From positions 186,001 through 250,000 of the forward strand of contig JABVXV010000063.1 in NCBI GenBank assembly GCA_013365325.1: 64,000 nucleotides of DNA, read 5' to 3'. Within the stretch, counting starts at the first letter, position 1. Each line of letters opens with the position of its first letter. The DNA comes from Dipetalonema caudispina (lineage: Eukaryota > Nematoda > Chromadorea > Rhabditida > Onchocercidae). The translations under genes were made by a program, and so were the position numbers. This document shows, piece after piece, positions 12,532-25,915 of this stretch. The notes under the pieces were generated by a model. It searched no databases and was not told the DNA's origin. It saw nothing but the letters and a program-made list of their open reading frames with translations.

Positions 12532-15500
12532 ATGAGCTCATTGAAAGCACTGCTTAATTCGAGATCATTTGACTCTGTCACAACTTGCAATCTTGATGTG
12601 TCAAATAGCAATGGCCGAAAGCGCGGCGCAGCCTTGGAAGAATGGTTGCTACGAAAGTTTCCTGAATTATACAGGAAGTCTCATGATTTGGACAGCTCGA
12701 CCGTCGCAGCAAATGATGTCGAGAATCAACCGCTCAGTATGATGATTTCTGTCTTTTGAACATGTAAAGATCTTCCGCGCCTCATATTCATTTCCCTTTC
12801 AACATATTGTCCATCCAATGTTGACCTACAAATAGGCCCCATCTAGAACGATTGCACTAGTTCAATAACTTAGCACCCACATGAATTTAAACTTGATTTT
12901 CGGCCTTTTCTTTTTTTTCTGATTGAAATTTCGGTGAAAACGCAATAAAAACCTCATATTTTAATTGCAAAAATTTTGAAGGATCTAAATTAACATGAAT
13001 ATTTTGTAATGATCCTTACCATTGGTAATCTCGGTGACCAAATTTGGTTTTGAAAAATGTATTGCTCGTATGTAGGTGTCATTTCATTTCACTATTGTTT
13101 GGTTATTTCGTTTGGGTGTTTTCTCTTTTCCTTTCACTTGATCACCCCATTAAAGAATCGTCCATTTCATTATCCCTTCTACACTCTCATCTACCTTGTC
13201 ATTCTCTTCAAGAATTTCCCTAAAATACACATACTTTTCAAATGTTTCCTCAAAAAATAAATTGCAAAAAACTTCTAAATGAAACGTCAGGAAAAATAAT
13301 TAAATCGAAAATGCCTTAAATAAACGTCCATCCGGAAGGGTTTAATTAGAGAATGGATTAAATCATTATCCATTTCCCTAACTATACAATTATATGCATT
13401 GCAAATTTCCCATTCTTGTTGTTCAGATTTGGTAAAGCGAAGCAGACAAGATGCAGAGGTGAAAAATGAAGCATCAATAGTATATACCGATTGTACGGGT
13501 CATCTTTATCCCAAAAGTTTGTTGTTTAAAATTTTGCTATCAAATTTCATAAAACATTTAAAGCTCCCGAAATACCTGAAACAACTTTATAGCATTCCGA
13601 ACAAACAGTTATAATCGCGTATCCATGCAGCGCCCAGATTCAAAACAGGACATTATTTCAAGTGAATATTATGTACTACCAAAAGAAGATCTATTTTCTC
13701 CAAAAAATGAGCAGTTATCAAAACGAGTGGATAACGGTAAACTAAATCAATGCGCTCAACTTGTCTTATTTCGACTTTTGCTCGAAACAATTTTTATATT
13801 TTTCCATTTCTAACGCAGAAGTTTGTTGGATAGCAATGCTCCTACGATTGATATTACTAATATTTTTCAGGATATCACACAGAACTAAAATCACAAATGA
13901 ATGGTGATCTAGAAGTTGGAACTGATAAACCTATCAATTTGTCTTTATCCGAAAGACGGAAAACACTCTGTGAGCAAATTTTTATATGTTATACAACAAG
14001 ATTTTTTACACCTTTTAACTTCCTCAACAAAGCAAATATTTTTTAAATGTTATGGACACAAAAGGGAAAAGGAGGTGAAATTGGGAATTCTTTTGTCCTC
14101 TTCTTTAATAAAACATTTTTCAAGGAGAAAGTTTAATTTCTCCGAAAGATGCAGTTATTTTAGGTTTGGAGTGGAATGAGGATAAAAGTAAAACATTGCC
14201 ATATAAAGGAAAACATGTAGACAAAGATGAAGATGTCAGAAATACCAATTCTGCTGCTATAGTAAACGGACATTATAGCAGCATGAACAAACTGCAGAAT
14301 AATGATAAGCGAATTGGTGGAAATATCTATTCGTTTGCTACAAATAAGCAAATTGCAAAACGTTTAACAACTCCTAAATTAACAAAGCACAACGATGCAG
14401 CCTACTATCCGAATATTCAATGCTTACTTTGTCGTGAATGGGTGTGTTCCAGAAACAGGTAATTCTCCACTCGTTCCTGTTACTTCACATTCTGATTTTA
14501 ACGGCCAAAATTTTCTTTTCCCATATGTTAAGTTTATTGATATATAAATGCTTATTTCGGTTTCTTCATTTCCCACGAATACTCATCCTCAATTATCTGA
14601 TCTGCATTGTAATTTTAATACATTAACAAATCATACATACAGATAATCCTGAAAAGTGAAATCATTTTCACCAAAGAAATTTTGAGGTAAAAAAGATTTG
14701 AAAAAGGATAAAAAAGAATGGATGACAAATGAAACGACATGGGCGTAGCATTCGAGGAAGGCCTATTTTGAATTAGTCATTTAAAAAAATTATAGAATGA
14801 GCGCTTATGTAGTACTATTAGAGCTAATAGAATACAAAATTATTCTACAGTTACACTGTTTATAACAAATTTGGTCTTATGATATGAAACAAATATAATA
14901 CTCTAAGTTCACACCGTCATTGCGGTCTTTCGAATGATAATCAGAAATATTTACTTCAAGAATAATTCTCAAAAGTTTCTATCGCAAGTTGAAAATAATT
15001 CAAAAATGAATCTAAAATGGAGCCTAATAAAAATCATTGCATAGATAAATGCATTTCAGGTACATGCACGTTGAATCGCATTTGCAATATCGCCCATACA
15101 AATGCAGTTTTTGTGGTTACGATAATCGAAAAGAAATATTTATTATATTGCATATCAAGAAAGTGCATGGTGGTAGGGCTGAAGTTATTCGAGATATTAA
15201 TACTGAACTGGAGCATGAGTGGGTTTTTCTGGTAATGCTAAACTTGAATAAATTTGAAATTGATGCAAAAACTGATACAGTGTGAGTTTTACGAATAGGA
15301 ACATATGTATGACTAACTTTTAATTAAAAATGAAAGTTCGATTGCAGGGCATGGAACATTGCAGAACGATGTGTTGAGCATACACGAGATGTACTGCAGC
15401 GTGCACATCAGGAAGCTGTTCAAGATGCTAAAGCATCAACATCTACGGAACCTAGTAATTCTGCCAAAGTTGAAGAGGCATTGCTTAGCAAATATTCTAC

Positions 15501-18500
15501 ACAGGTTAAATCATTTCCCATCTTTTGATTTTAACACAAAACAAAAGAGATGATTAGCGCTTTTCTTCAGAAACTCGTTGGAGTAAAAACAATTTTTCTA
15601 TCTAGCTAATTGTTTTTTCTTTTTTTTTTTTTTTTTTTTTCAAAAAGGATGTACAATTGCAGTATCGTCCAAGATTGTACAACACACAACGAGCAGAAAA
15701 AAGTCTAGTTATCGAGGATTCGTTGAAGATGGGCATTGTTCCTGATTTTACTGAAGTTTCAAATCGTGAAGTGAAATGTCAGGTGAGACTTTGAGTGGTA
15801 TTAAACATGAGACATTCTCGGTTATTAAAAAAGGCAGTTTCTGCTTCATTTGTTTTATCATATTCCAATGAGCGAGCGAGTTTCACAGTTATCTATTGTC
15901 AGTAGATGATAATATCTGTTTTTTACCGGTTTACAACCGAATAACAGAGGTGAATGCAACCTACCTACTGAAAAACGATGCAAATTTAGTGGAAGAATGA
16001 CATTTAAGTTATTAATGTTGCGAACATTATGATGCAATGGGTTTAATTTGCATAAGCTTAGTTTTAAATGGTGACTCCTCACTTCAGCTTCTTGTCGTTG
16101 TTATGATTTCTAATACTTCTTCCGATCTCGCTTTCCAAATGTAATCTCAATTATCTCAAGTCTTTTATATTTTCTAGACAGAATTGTTTATCTTACTATT
16201 TGATATTACTTCCTTTATAGCGTTACTTCCTGATGTGAACTGCTAGTTTTCCCTATTATTTATTTATCAGTTCACTGTCGTTCTTTCTTACAACACTTCT
16301 TAAGTTTGTAGGAGTCATTTCTATTTTTGATTTCTGGGCATAAATGATTTAAAGTCTAAGCTGCCCTGCTTTGTTTCTTCTAATAATTAGAGCATTCTTA
16401 CGAATGGTTGATCTCCTCATATCTTTACCTCCTTTTTTTTTTCAGAATAGTCGTGATGTATTCACGACCCGTTGAACAACATAATGTTTCAAATTAAAAA
16501 ACATAATCTTACTTAAATTAGGTGGATAAGTTACTCTTTTGACTGTATGGAAAACATCTTGTGTTAAAGTTTATCTTACAGTTGACATATAAGTATATGT
16601 GTTTCTCCAATTATTTTTAAAGTTCGGATAACTTTAACATCATTAGCATCCATATACAGAAGTTGAACGTTGACTTATACGTCTCATTAGCTAATCATTG
16701 GCAAATTTAAAGAGTATAAGGTTAAATATTGAATCTGCTACAGATATATTCAGTAAAATTTAAAATTTCTTTGTTATGTACGGACAGCGATCTTCACATT
16801 TATGTGGCTGTTTAGATTCATATCTTTTTGACGGCATAGTCCGAAATAAACATGCATTTTGTGGATAGTAATTATAATTAGGAAAGATCAAACAAATGAA
16901 GAATCATAATTCTTCATTTTGTAAATAACTGCAATGTGCTATAGATGGAATGGAGTTTAAAACTTACTTATTCTTCTCTGATATCATTCCCTCTCATTAT
17001 AGCAACTTTCCGCCAAATAAAATCCAATACATTGCATATGCATTAGAATCTTTTTTATTTATAACTGATTGCATTTTAAAGCTTTTAAATTTATATCTCA
17101 TCATTCTGATGGTTCTAATTATCTCTAGCGATTCTTTCATAACATTTAAAGACAATATTTCATGTATCTCATAATAGATGTATTTTGCTTTTCCTACTTT
17201 CTATTTGCAAAATTCTTAAGCATAGCATTCAGTTCTACAAATTTGGATCCATCAATTACTACTTCGCACAGAGAACATTCTATTAGCGACAATATTGGTA
17301 ACGGTAGGAAACAGCGATTTAATATTTTCTAAAAATAATGCTTATGGATCAATGTTTTGCTGCTATTGAAAGCAGTTAGCTTGATTGTTGATCTCGATAC
17401 TATATTCTGACAGGAACGGAAAATACTCCACTGTCATCTTCTCATCTGTAATCTTTATATCCTTCCTTCTTCAAATTTTCCAAACCTCATCCTCGTTTTC
17501 TACTATCGTTATGACATGTAGTCTCATTATTCCAGAGCTTTCATACTGTATCCTTTCCTTAAGTAGGAAGAGAAAGAATTCAAATTATTGAATTTCGACT
17601 ATGTTTGTTAGATTCAATAAATAATAGAGTTGGTGATAACAAAAGGTTGCTCTCTAATTTTCCTCCTCCCAATTTGAGTAATTCATTATCTTCCGCTGCA
17701 GCGCAGTTCCTATTGTTCCGAACAAGATTATAGATAAATCCGATGAGGACTGAATGAAATTGATCTAGTCCTTATGACAGAAGCTTTCGAGAGTATGGTT
17801 GTTTATTTTGATCTTTTGGAAAAAAAGCGACTTGTATGTATCATTCGGTATTTATCATTGTTGAAAAGAGGTTCTTGAAGATCGTATATTGTCTTGGTCA
17901 TAAAAAGTCTATAGTTAGTTCTCGAAGAAAGTTTCCATGATTCCTTTTGGGGCAGATTGCTGAGAAACTAGAATAAGGTTGCTAAATGCATCCAGATTCG
18001 ACGTCAATCATGTCAGCATCATTGCTCAGACCAGCAAATTTCTTAAGCCAGCTTCAACTCTACTTGCATTCTTCCAGTTTGAGTATTGATCTGAAAGCAG
18101 CGTTGTTTGACTTGTGAGTGCAAATCTGTTCAGTCTTGGAAACTGCGTCAATAGCTCAAAGTACCAAGAATTTAGTTCTTATACTTACTTGGCATTACTT
18201 AATCCTAAATACCACGAAAAGTGGTGATGAAACTGTCATTCTTCTGTTCTGTGAATCCTGCAATTTTATTTTGCAGATTTGTAACGGTTTTGTGATTTCA
18301 CATGTAACGGTTATGGAGGAACATACTCGATCACACCTCACGCAACCATCTTACCGGTTAAATTGATTCATTCAAACTCATATTGCATAATGATAAACAG
18401 ACTTTAGTTCCGTTTTAGTACCAACTCAGCTCTATAAAATGCAAAGTAGGGAAAACATAGGTGAATGCTTAATTGAACTATGTTTTTGTATAATATTCGA

Positions 18501-20209
18501 TTACAGTTGTTCCGTTGGAGATTGCACACTGCAGCATCATTCAAAAAATTTCTTAACACGACATATGAAGGAAGTTCACAAGTATAAACAAACTCCCACA
18601 GATATCATAGAATTGGATCCGTCATTGAAAAAAGAGTTTTGCAGAGTTCGTTTAATATCCGTTTTATATCTATGAGCTATCGAAAGCTCAGTAAAGATCG
18701 AATTAAACGAAAACTGATGTCATAAAATTTTTATAGCTTATTACATGCCATAGTAGCGAGAAATGTTGAAGCAAACTGCCGCATAGCTCTAATAATCCTA
18801 TTTAATTGCAAAGGACCATTTGGTTTGAACAGTTTGAGTTATTGAGGAATTTTTTTTTCCCTTTTTGAAACAAGTCAAATACATTTGGATAATCTGATTC
18901 AGTTTTGTAGTTAGGTTTTATTCGTAATGACAAATATGCCAGATAAGATTATCTTGTTCCATTTTCCATACGCACGCATAATTAATACTTCACGTAAAAG
19001 ACAGCAAAACTGTGAACAACGCTATATTAAGTAAACAATCAGTGAACTATTGCTACGACTACATATAGCACTGACTTATTGCAGATCGCTTCTCGATGTT
19101 TTCCAAGTCATTTTTCGGATCATCTTTCTTCATTTCATATTTTTCGGCGATCACCAGTATCACGGTCTCCATTATTGAAAACATTAACAGAAACAAATTG
19201 CTACATTCCATCCACCTGTTCTGCCCCTTCAGCTATACAAAATGCTGCCCTATCGATGTCTACGTTTAAAACTTTCAGTTCTCCAAGTCTCAATCCAACG
19301 TCATCACTACTCACAGCCATACTTCCCTTGAATTTAACCCTTCAAACTCCAGTACCATCGAATGATGTAGCGCTACTGCTTCCAACTGCGCCTATTTCTT
19401 CTTCGAAAGATATGCCTCATTTTAAAGATCTAATGAACGTGTCCAGCCTTCCAGTAGCCAATCCTGAATGTAAACCATTCGTTTTCCATACAGCAGAACA
19501 CAGCACCTCAAATTGCATTACATTAACCAGCCTTCTAGCAGCCGCACCCAAAAATAATCCTCCACAGGTGCGCTTCTTCATCAATCATTCCAGCTATGAA
19601 TAAATGCTTAAACTAACCAAAAGTCAGTTGTAGAGTTAACTGAAATTATCTCATTAAACTCATTAAACTGATCGTTTCAGGCACGCGTACAACCAATAAT
19701 ACATCCACCGATTTCACGGAAAACATGTAGCTTTTGCCAAGAGGTATTCGAGGGCGAATATCTTGTCTTATATAAACATGTCAAGCAACATTTAAGCTTA
19801 CTGCCATATGAATGTTCAGTATGCAAATTTGCCGATGTGGACAGAAAAACAGTCCAAGAACATATTTCTCATGACCACTTGAAAGCTACTCTTGTTGACA
19901 GGTAATTTTCTTCACAAAAATAGTTTTCGCATACTTTATATTGAGAATTTTACTTAACTGAGAGAAATGCTGTTGAGTCATTATCTGAAAGCAGGTTGAA
20001 TGATCAAATAATCCTGGTAATCTGTTAAGCTACATTTGTTTGCGAAAATATTGCGAGCACTTGCATTAAATGTCATTAGATAAAGCAAACATTTTCACGA
20101 CTATTTCAGGATGACAGATTCGATATCGCGACAGTGTTCTGCATTGTTTACAGCCTGCTTCCCGGATGTACCGTTGCAACCATCATTGCATGACAGTGTA
20201 CAAAAGTGA
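12532..20209 (+). CDS. C2H2 zinc-finger transcriptional regulator
   Basis: Proposed exons: 12532-12736, 13427-13479 (or to 13458), 13631-13736, 13871-13969, 14164-14458, 15060-15281, 15348-15504, 15648-15782, 17233-17297, 17612-17677, 17996-18113, 18507-18645, 19085-19567, 19681-19901 and 20110-20209 (TGA). Phases agree except for the link 15782 to 17233, where an exon or alternative site is missing. Atypical C2H2 fingers: CLLCREW...HVESH split over 14458/15060, CSFCGYDNRKE...HIKKVH, CSVGDC...HMKEVH, CSFCQEVF...HVKQH and CSVCKF...HISHDH. The 19085-19567 exon is a Ser/Pro/Thr-rich linker. The N-terminal part is disordered and contains PLNL (created by the 12736/13427 splice) and PINLS near 13940, both resembling CtBP corepressor motifs. 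I infer a DNA-binding, probably repressing, nuclear factor. I could not name the orthologue. Confidence 0.75.
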
Positions 20210-21718
20210 AATTTGAAAGCTAATTTCAAGGAAAAGCATAAATTATAATACATATCGTTATATTTACAAGTTTTTGCGAAAATGTGTTAGTTTCTTAAAT
20301 GCTTTGTTGATTACGATTTCGTTGTTTTTATTTTTCTTTTCAATTCTGATTGATATACAAATTTTCGTTATTTTTAATAGCTGTGTTGTTATGAAAGTGA
20401 TTTTTTTTACAATGCAAGAGTCATTACAACATAAATAAGAAAGATCATGAATATGAGAACAAATGTTTCCAGTGTAGCAATTGACCTTACTTTTAATTCA
20501 CGTCATTTTAAGAATTCATTCAACAATTTTACAATAAAAGAAAGATGAGATTGATTTGACAAAGGTGATGGTTCATGGGATGCGAAGATGGAAACAGAGT
20601 GAAAAAAAGTCAGAAATTAGTCAAGAAAATACCACTGCAGATGAATAAAAAATAATCCGCGAGTTATCGATCAGCCGACTGAATTTATGTGGAAATGTTT
20701 CGGGCCATTTATCGAAATTAATAAATATCCCCTCTTCAGGCTACTATTAAAACCACTATGTCTTTCTGTGGATACTTAGTGAGAAAAATATATTAAAATG
20801 AATGAAGTATAGATATGTTGTCTAAAATTTCTAACTTTGGTCTTATTGCTTTTTTTTTTTTTTTGAGAACGCTAAACCGCCACCCTTCCTATCCGTTTAA
20901 ATTAACGGCTGAAACAGCTCCCATTTCTATTCTCGTATATAACGAAGTGGATGTTATCCAGATAACTACTAGATGACTTCACGATCGATTGATGCTTTGG
21001 CTGTAAACTGTTCACCAGTGTGTTGCATCTTTTCTCTGCTCGTTTTTTAATTGCCTAGACAATTTCTCTATTCGAAATGGTTTAACAAATTTTTAAATAA
21101 CATTTGCTACACCCAACATTCATCAGCAACTACCTCACTGTCTATCTATTTTGTTTGTTATTTAATTGACTTTTCACCAATTTTTAACTTATTATCCGAC
21201 TCTTCACCGGAAAAAGTAATTGTTTTTATATCCGCCATCTCTCCGAAATAAAATCCAATAGAAAAGTTACTTGTTTTTAATTAATATTCGATTAGTATGA
21301 CATTGATCACTGAATCAGCTAATGGTTAATTACCCTTTTTTTTGATTTAATATGCAACATGTGTGATATGAGGGGTATACATTCGTTTAACAGGTTTATT
21401 ATAACATTCATTCAATTAGATTTTTCAAAATTCTCCGGGGTTTTTTGAAAATTTTTTAATCATTAACAAAATTATTAATTTACAATCCAATGGGCTTATT
21501 TGCTCAAGTCATGCACTGATATAATGGTAATCTACATGCTAACAAATTTTCACTAGAAGTATTCAACGTTTTCATTCTTTTTTACTCTTATTAGGCTTTT
21601 ATTTATAATCAGTTTTATGCAAATTCATCATCACGGATAGTCGGACATCTAACGTATTCCCAAATGTTGTAATTATATACAATCAGTATTTTAATAAAAG
21701 CATGGAAACAGTGAAAGA
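20210..21718. other. Intergenic, zinc-finger 3' side to nAChR promoter
   Basis: About 1.5 kb of AT-rich sequence between two genes on the same strand. It should hold the 3' UTR of the zinc-finger gene (AATAAA-like sequences near 20535 and 20645) and the promoter and 5' UTR of the receptor gene. The only long frame (21051-21251) is AT-rich and has no gene-like features. Confidence 0.5.
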
Positions 21719-24700
21719 ATGAATGGATGGATGATATTCCTGAAAATCTCGTGCTGGGCAGTTTCAGTAGTATGGCTTCTGCCTAATGGTGGACAATGTG
21801 GTCAAGATGCAGGCCGTTTAATTGAAGATCTTTTAGCCGACTATAACAAGCTTGTTAGGCCGGTGGAAAATGACACTGATACGTTGATTGTTCGACTAAA
21901 ACTGAAACTTTCGCAGCTTCTTGACGTAGTGTGTGATTTCACAATTTGTTTTTGGCAATGCTTGTAGGAAGGGCTCAAACTGGTTGATACGATTAATCAA
22001 TCGGAATACATCTCCTCCTATTGTATGAAATGTAATACTAGAAATGAATCATTTAGCTTCGAATAAGAGTAGAGTAGAATCAAATAAAAATAAAAAAGAA
22101 TGAAACAAGGCAAATATTTTAATCCTAGATTTGAATTAAGCTATTCACTTAAAAACAAATTATCTCATTCCTTTTCTTTGTGTTCTTCTTTTTATTCTTT
22201 ACTAATTATTTGATCATCTGTAAAACTAACTTGAATTATTTTAGCATGAAAAGAATCAAATAATGACGACAAATGTATGGCTACAGCATGTAATTTTTTT
22301 TTTATATTTTTTAGTTTTTTAAAAAATAATTCGCTTACTATTAATAATGTTACATTACTTATCTTATGATAAATGATAATGATTTTTAACTCGTCGTAAA
22401 AGTTTTTGTTTTTTTCGAGCTGGACTGATTACAAATTAAAGTGGAATCCAGCAGATTACGGCGGAGTCACTGTGTTATACGTACCTTCCGACATGATTTG
22501 GCTACCGGATATTGTCCTCTACAACAAGTATATTTTCCACTCCCTTCCCTTTTTTTTTTAGCATGAAATCAGACTTGCCAAGTCCTATTGAAAAGCGACA
22601 TAAGAACCGACCGGTCGGACGAATAAACAAAAAAAGTATATATTTAGTTATACTACTTTCGCTTTTATCTTATAAATTAATTTCCTAAAATTGATGAAAG
22701 AAACGTAATGGAAGGAAAACGAATGCATAGATCTCATCAAGCGGTGTCCATCTTTTTAAGGTAATCATTTGTTATATTTATGTTTCTGACAGTTTTAGCG
22801 CAGATGGTAATTATCAAGTGTCAATAATGACAAAGGCAAAATTGTCACCCAATGGTACTGTCGAATGGTCACCTCCTGCCATTTACAAGAGGTCCTTTAT
22901 ATTTCAAAACCCATTAGATGAAATTTTATTCGGCGATCAAGTATTGTAATTGACGAGATACATTAAATAAGACATATGAAATAGTTCTTCTCTAAGAATT
23001 CTTAGGGAAATTTTCTGACAAGAGTAATGGAGTAATGGAGCAATTTATGGGTACCTGAAGAAAATAATTTAAAAGTTAAATACTTACAAACGATTTCATC
23101 ACTTGAATACAGTTAGCATTTTGTTTCAGCATGTGCCAAATAGATGTGGAATGGTTCCCTTTCGACATACAAACGTGTGAAATGAAATTTGGTGAGATAA
23201 AATCTTGCTATTTTTTCACTTTAAACTTGTAAATAATTGCTAGTTTTATTTCTCAAAATTTCTTATCTTTTTAAAAATCGATCAAAATAAATTTTTATTA
23301 TGAAAAAATCATTTCAATAAATCAATGGCTAGTCTTGAAGTTTATACGAAATTCTATTGAATATCTCAATTTGGAATGTAATTATTGAAGTCAATAAGCC
23401 TAAAATTCATTGCAATTTTTGTTCGTCAATGGATATCATTTCGTTCTCAGAGAATGATAGAAGTGATACGATTCACTCACTCACTATGAGAGAGAATCGA
23501 GTTCATAAAAAGTTTCGCTGTCTTTTTTCAATTGGCTTATAGGTTCGTGGACTTACGGTGGCCTAGAAGTTGATTTACAACATCGAGATTCACATACTGA
23601 AAGGGCAGAAACAAAAACATTGCTTGGTTTTGATGGTCAATATGATGAAACTGTATGGATTGTTGATGAAGGTTGTACTCTTTACTTAAGTACGGAATTC
23701 TAGAAATATAAAAATCAATTAAATAGTACTGTCAGAAAAAAAAATTACTACAGAAGGATTTAATGGAAAGTTGCCATATTTGCCTTACACCTACTGATTC
23801 TTCCACTTCTGAAATCAAATTTAAATTTCAGGAATTGACCTAAGTGATTACTATCCAAGCGTTGAATGGGATATACTTGGCGTACCGGGTAAGCGTCATT
23901 TAAAAAGGTAACAGCAACTCTATGCTATTTACTATTGATTTATTTGTAAATTCACATGTTTTTGGTAAAAGAAATTAAATAATGCTTCTATGTAAATCTA
24001 CACGAAATCACTCCATAGTTATTTCTTTTAAAAGCTGTTAAATCTATAAGCATTAGCATCAATTTCAGATATCCGTGCTGTGAATCGCCTTTTATTGACT
24101 TGACATACGAGATACGCTTGCGACGCAAGACGCTATTTTACATCGTCTACTTGATTTTTCCAATCGTCAGCATCAAGTAAAACACTATTTTATGACATAG
24201 AGAAGGCTCATCAGCGTGTATTTATCAATTCATAATTGTAATTTTTCAGTTTTTTAACGGTGCTAGTGTTCTACTTGCCTTCGGATGGCGGTGAGAAAAT
24301 ATCACTTTGCCTCAATATACTTATTTCACTCACTATATTTTTTCTGCTGCTTGGTAAGCTTTTCTTTTCAAAGTTGAATTTAATGAAAAAGATTACTACT
24401 TGTGGCTTAACACAGATATTTGTTACAGTGGAAATAATACCCTCAACTTCACTTGTTATACCTCTTATTGGTAAATATCTGTTATTTACAATGGTGCTCG
24501 TTACTTTGTCTGTTATTGTTACAGTTATAACATTGGTATGTTCAATTTTATAGCAAATGTAACAATTTGAAATAGAATAGAACTTCTATTAGCTTCATTA
24601 ACTATTGCTTAATAAAATGAAATATTAAGATAGTACATTTCACATTGATTTAGGAATACTGGAATTTTTTTTTAATAACGCTTGAAGCATCTCATTTAAA

Positions 24701-25915
24701 AATTGTAATTTTATTTTTAAGTTAGCAAAGCATGAAATTAGTAGGAAAATTTTTAATCCGATATATTAATGTGATACTCCCTCTAATACTGCGCTGTTAT
24801 TAAAATTTCTTGATATATTGCCTATTTTATTTAAATATTGATCTTACAGAATGTACACTTTCGTTCTCCCTCAACTCATACGATGCCAGAATGGACGAAA
24901 AGAATTTTTATCGAATTTTTACCTAAATATCTTTTGATGAGGCGACCATCACCAATAAAAATCATCAGAAATAGTTCTACTAACAACGTTTGTTTCATCT
25001 TCATCTCTGAAGCATTATGATATAATGTATAAGAGTATAATACAGTATATGGTTATGTTGCGGTACTTGAATATTTTTTTAGTACAATAAACTTTCGGTA
25101 AGATTGAAAAGTGGAAAGTGAGACTGACAAATATAACAGTAGAAATTTCATATTTAAACTTCGTATTTGAAGTAAATAGCTGGTAATAAATGCCAGTTAA
25201 CTTTGCTACATTAGAACTACAAATTTAACAAATAATTCACTTTTCAGTTCATTACTCCCAAACGTCCGGACAGAAAACTGTCAAATTGCAATCGACCACG
25301 TGACCGCACAGTTTCTGCTTTGTTTGATCAGGTACTGTTAGTTGCATTGATTAAATCGAGAGCAAAAATTTGTCCATATCATTGATAGTAATTATTCTTA
25401 TTATCTCTACGAACAAATTGTAATTCTCTAACCGAAATTATTATTAGCATATTTTTTTCATACCAACAATAAATGTTATAACTGAAATTCTATTCATATA
25501 AGAATTTACGTGGAAGCCTGTTGTAGATGGATTTCTTATCTCCGGCTTATCGATCATCATTTTGCACGATGAGAAGTCATGACGGTAGCAGTTTTGCAAG
25601 CTTCCAAAAAGAACTTACACCAGTGATGAGTGCGGTTGATAGTGTAACATTTATTGCCAGTCAAATGAAGGATGATAAAAGTGGCCAACAGGTTCATCTG
25701 CATTGACTGTTGCAGTTAAAATCTTCTGTTAAAGTAATCTAAATAAACTGAAAAAAGAACTGTTCAAATTTTAGATAATCGAGGATTGGAAGTACATATC
25801 TGTCGTGATGGATCGATTGTTCCTCATATTATTTACAACAGCTTGCATGATCGGTAGTATTGTCATCATATTGCGAGCACCAACCATTTATGACACAACT
25901 ATTGCATTGGCGTAA
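21719..25915 (+). CDS. Nicotinic acetylcholine receptor alpha-type subunit (levamisole type, UNC-63-like)
   Basis: Fourteen exons: 21719-21928, 22245-22289, 22418-22527, 22799-22891, 23130-23191, 23543-23671, 23832-23907, 24069-24176, 24250-24353, 24429-24535, 24850-24987, 25248-25331, 25527-25691, 25775-25915; total 1572 nt, 523 aa. A signal peptide (about 1-26) is followed by [30 protein letters not shown], the Cys-loop C155-x13-C169 (FPFD inside) and the vicinal Cys pair C245-C246 (RYPCCES) that defines an alpha subunit. TM1 is about 265-286, TM2 about 294-313, TM3 about 326-347, TM4 about 490-512. E293 before TM2 predicts cation selectivity. Such subunits form the levamisole-sensitive receptor of worm body-wall muscle. 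UNC-63 is the closest I recall; ACR-6, ACR-8 or ACR-12 are not excluded. Exons 2 and 3 (45 and 110 nt) match the classic nAChR exon sizes, but intron 2 ends in CG instead of AG, and TM2 has Asn at 6' (see findings). Confidence 0.92.
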
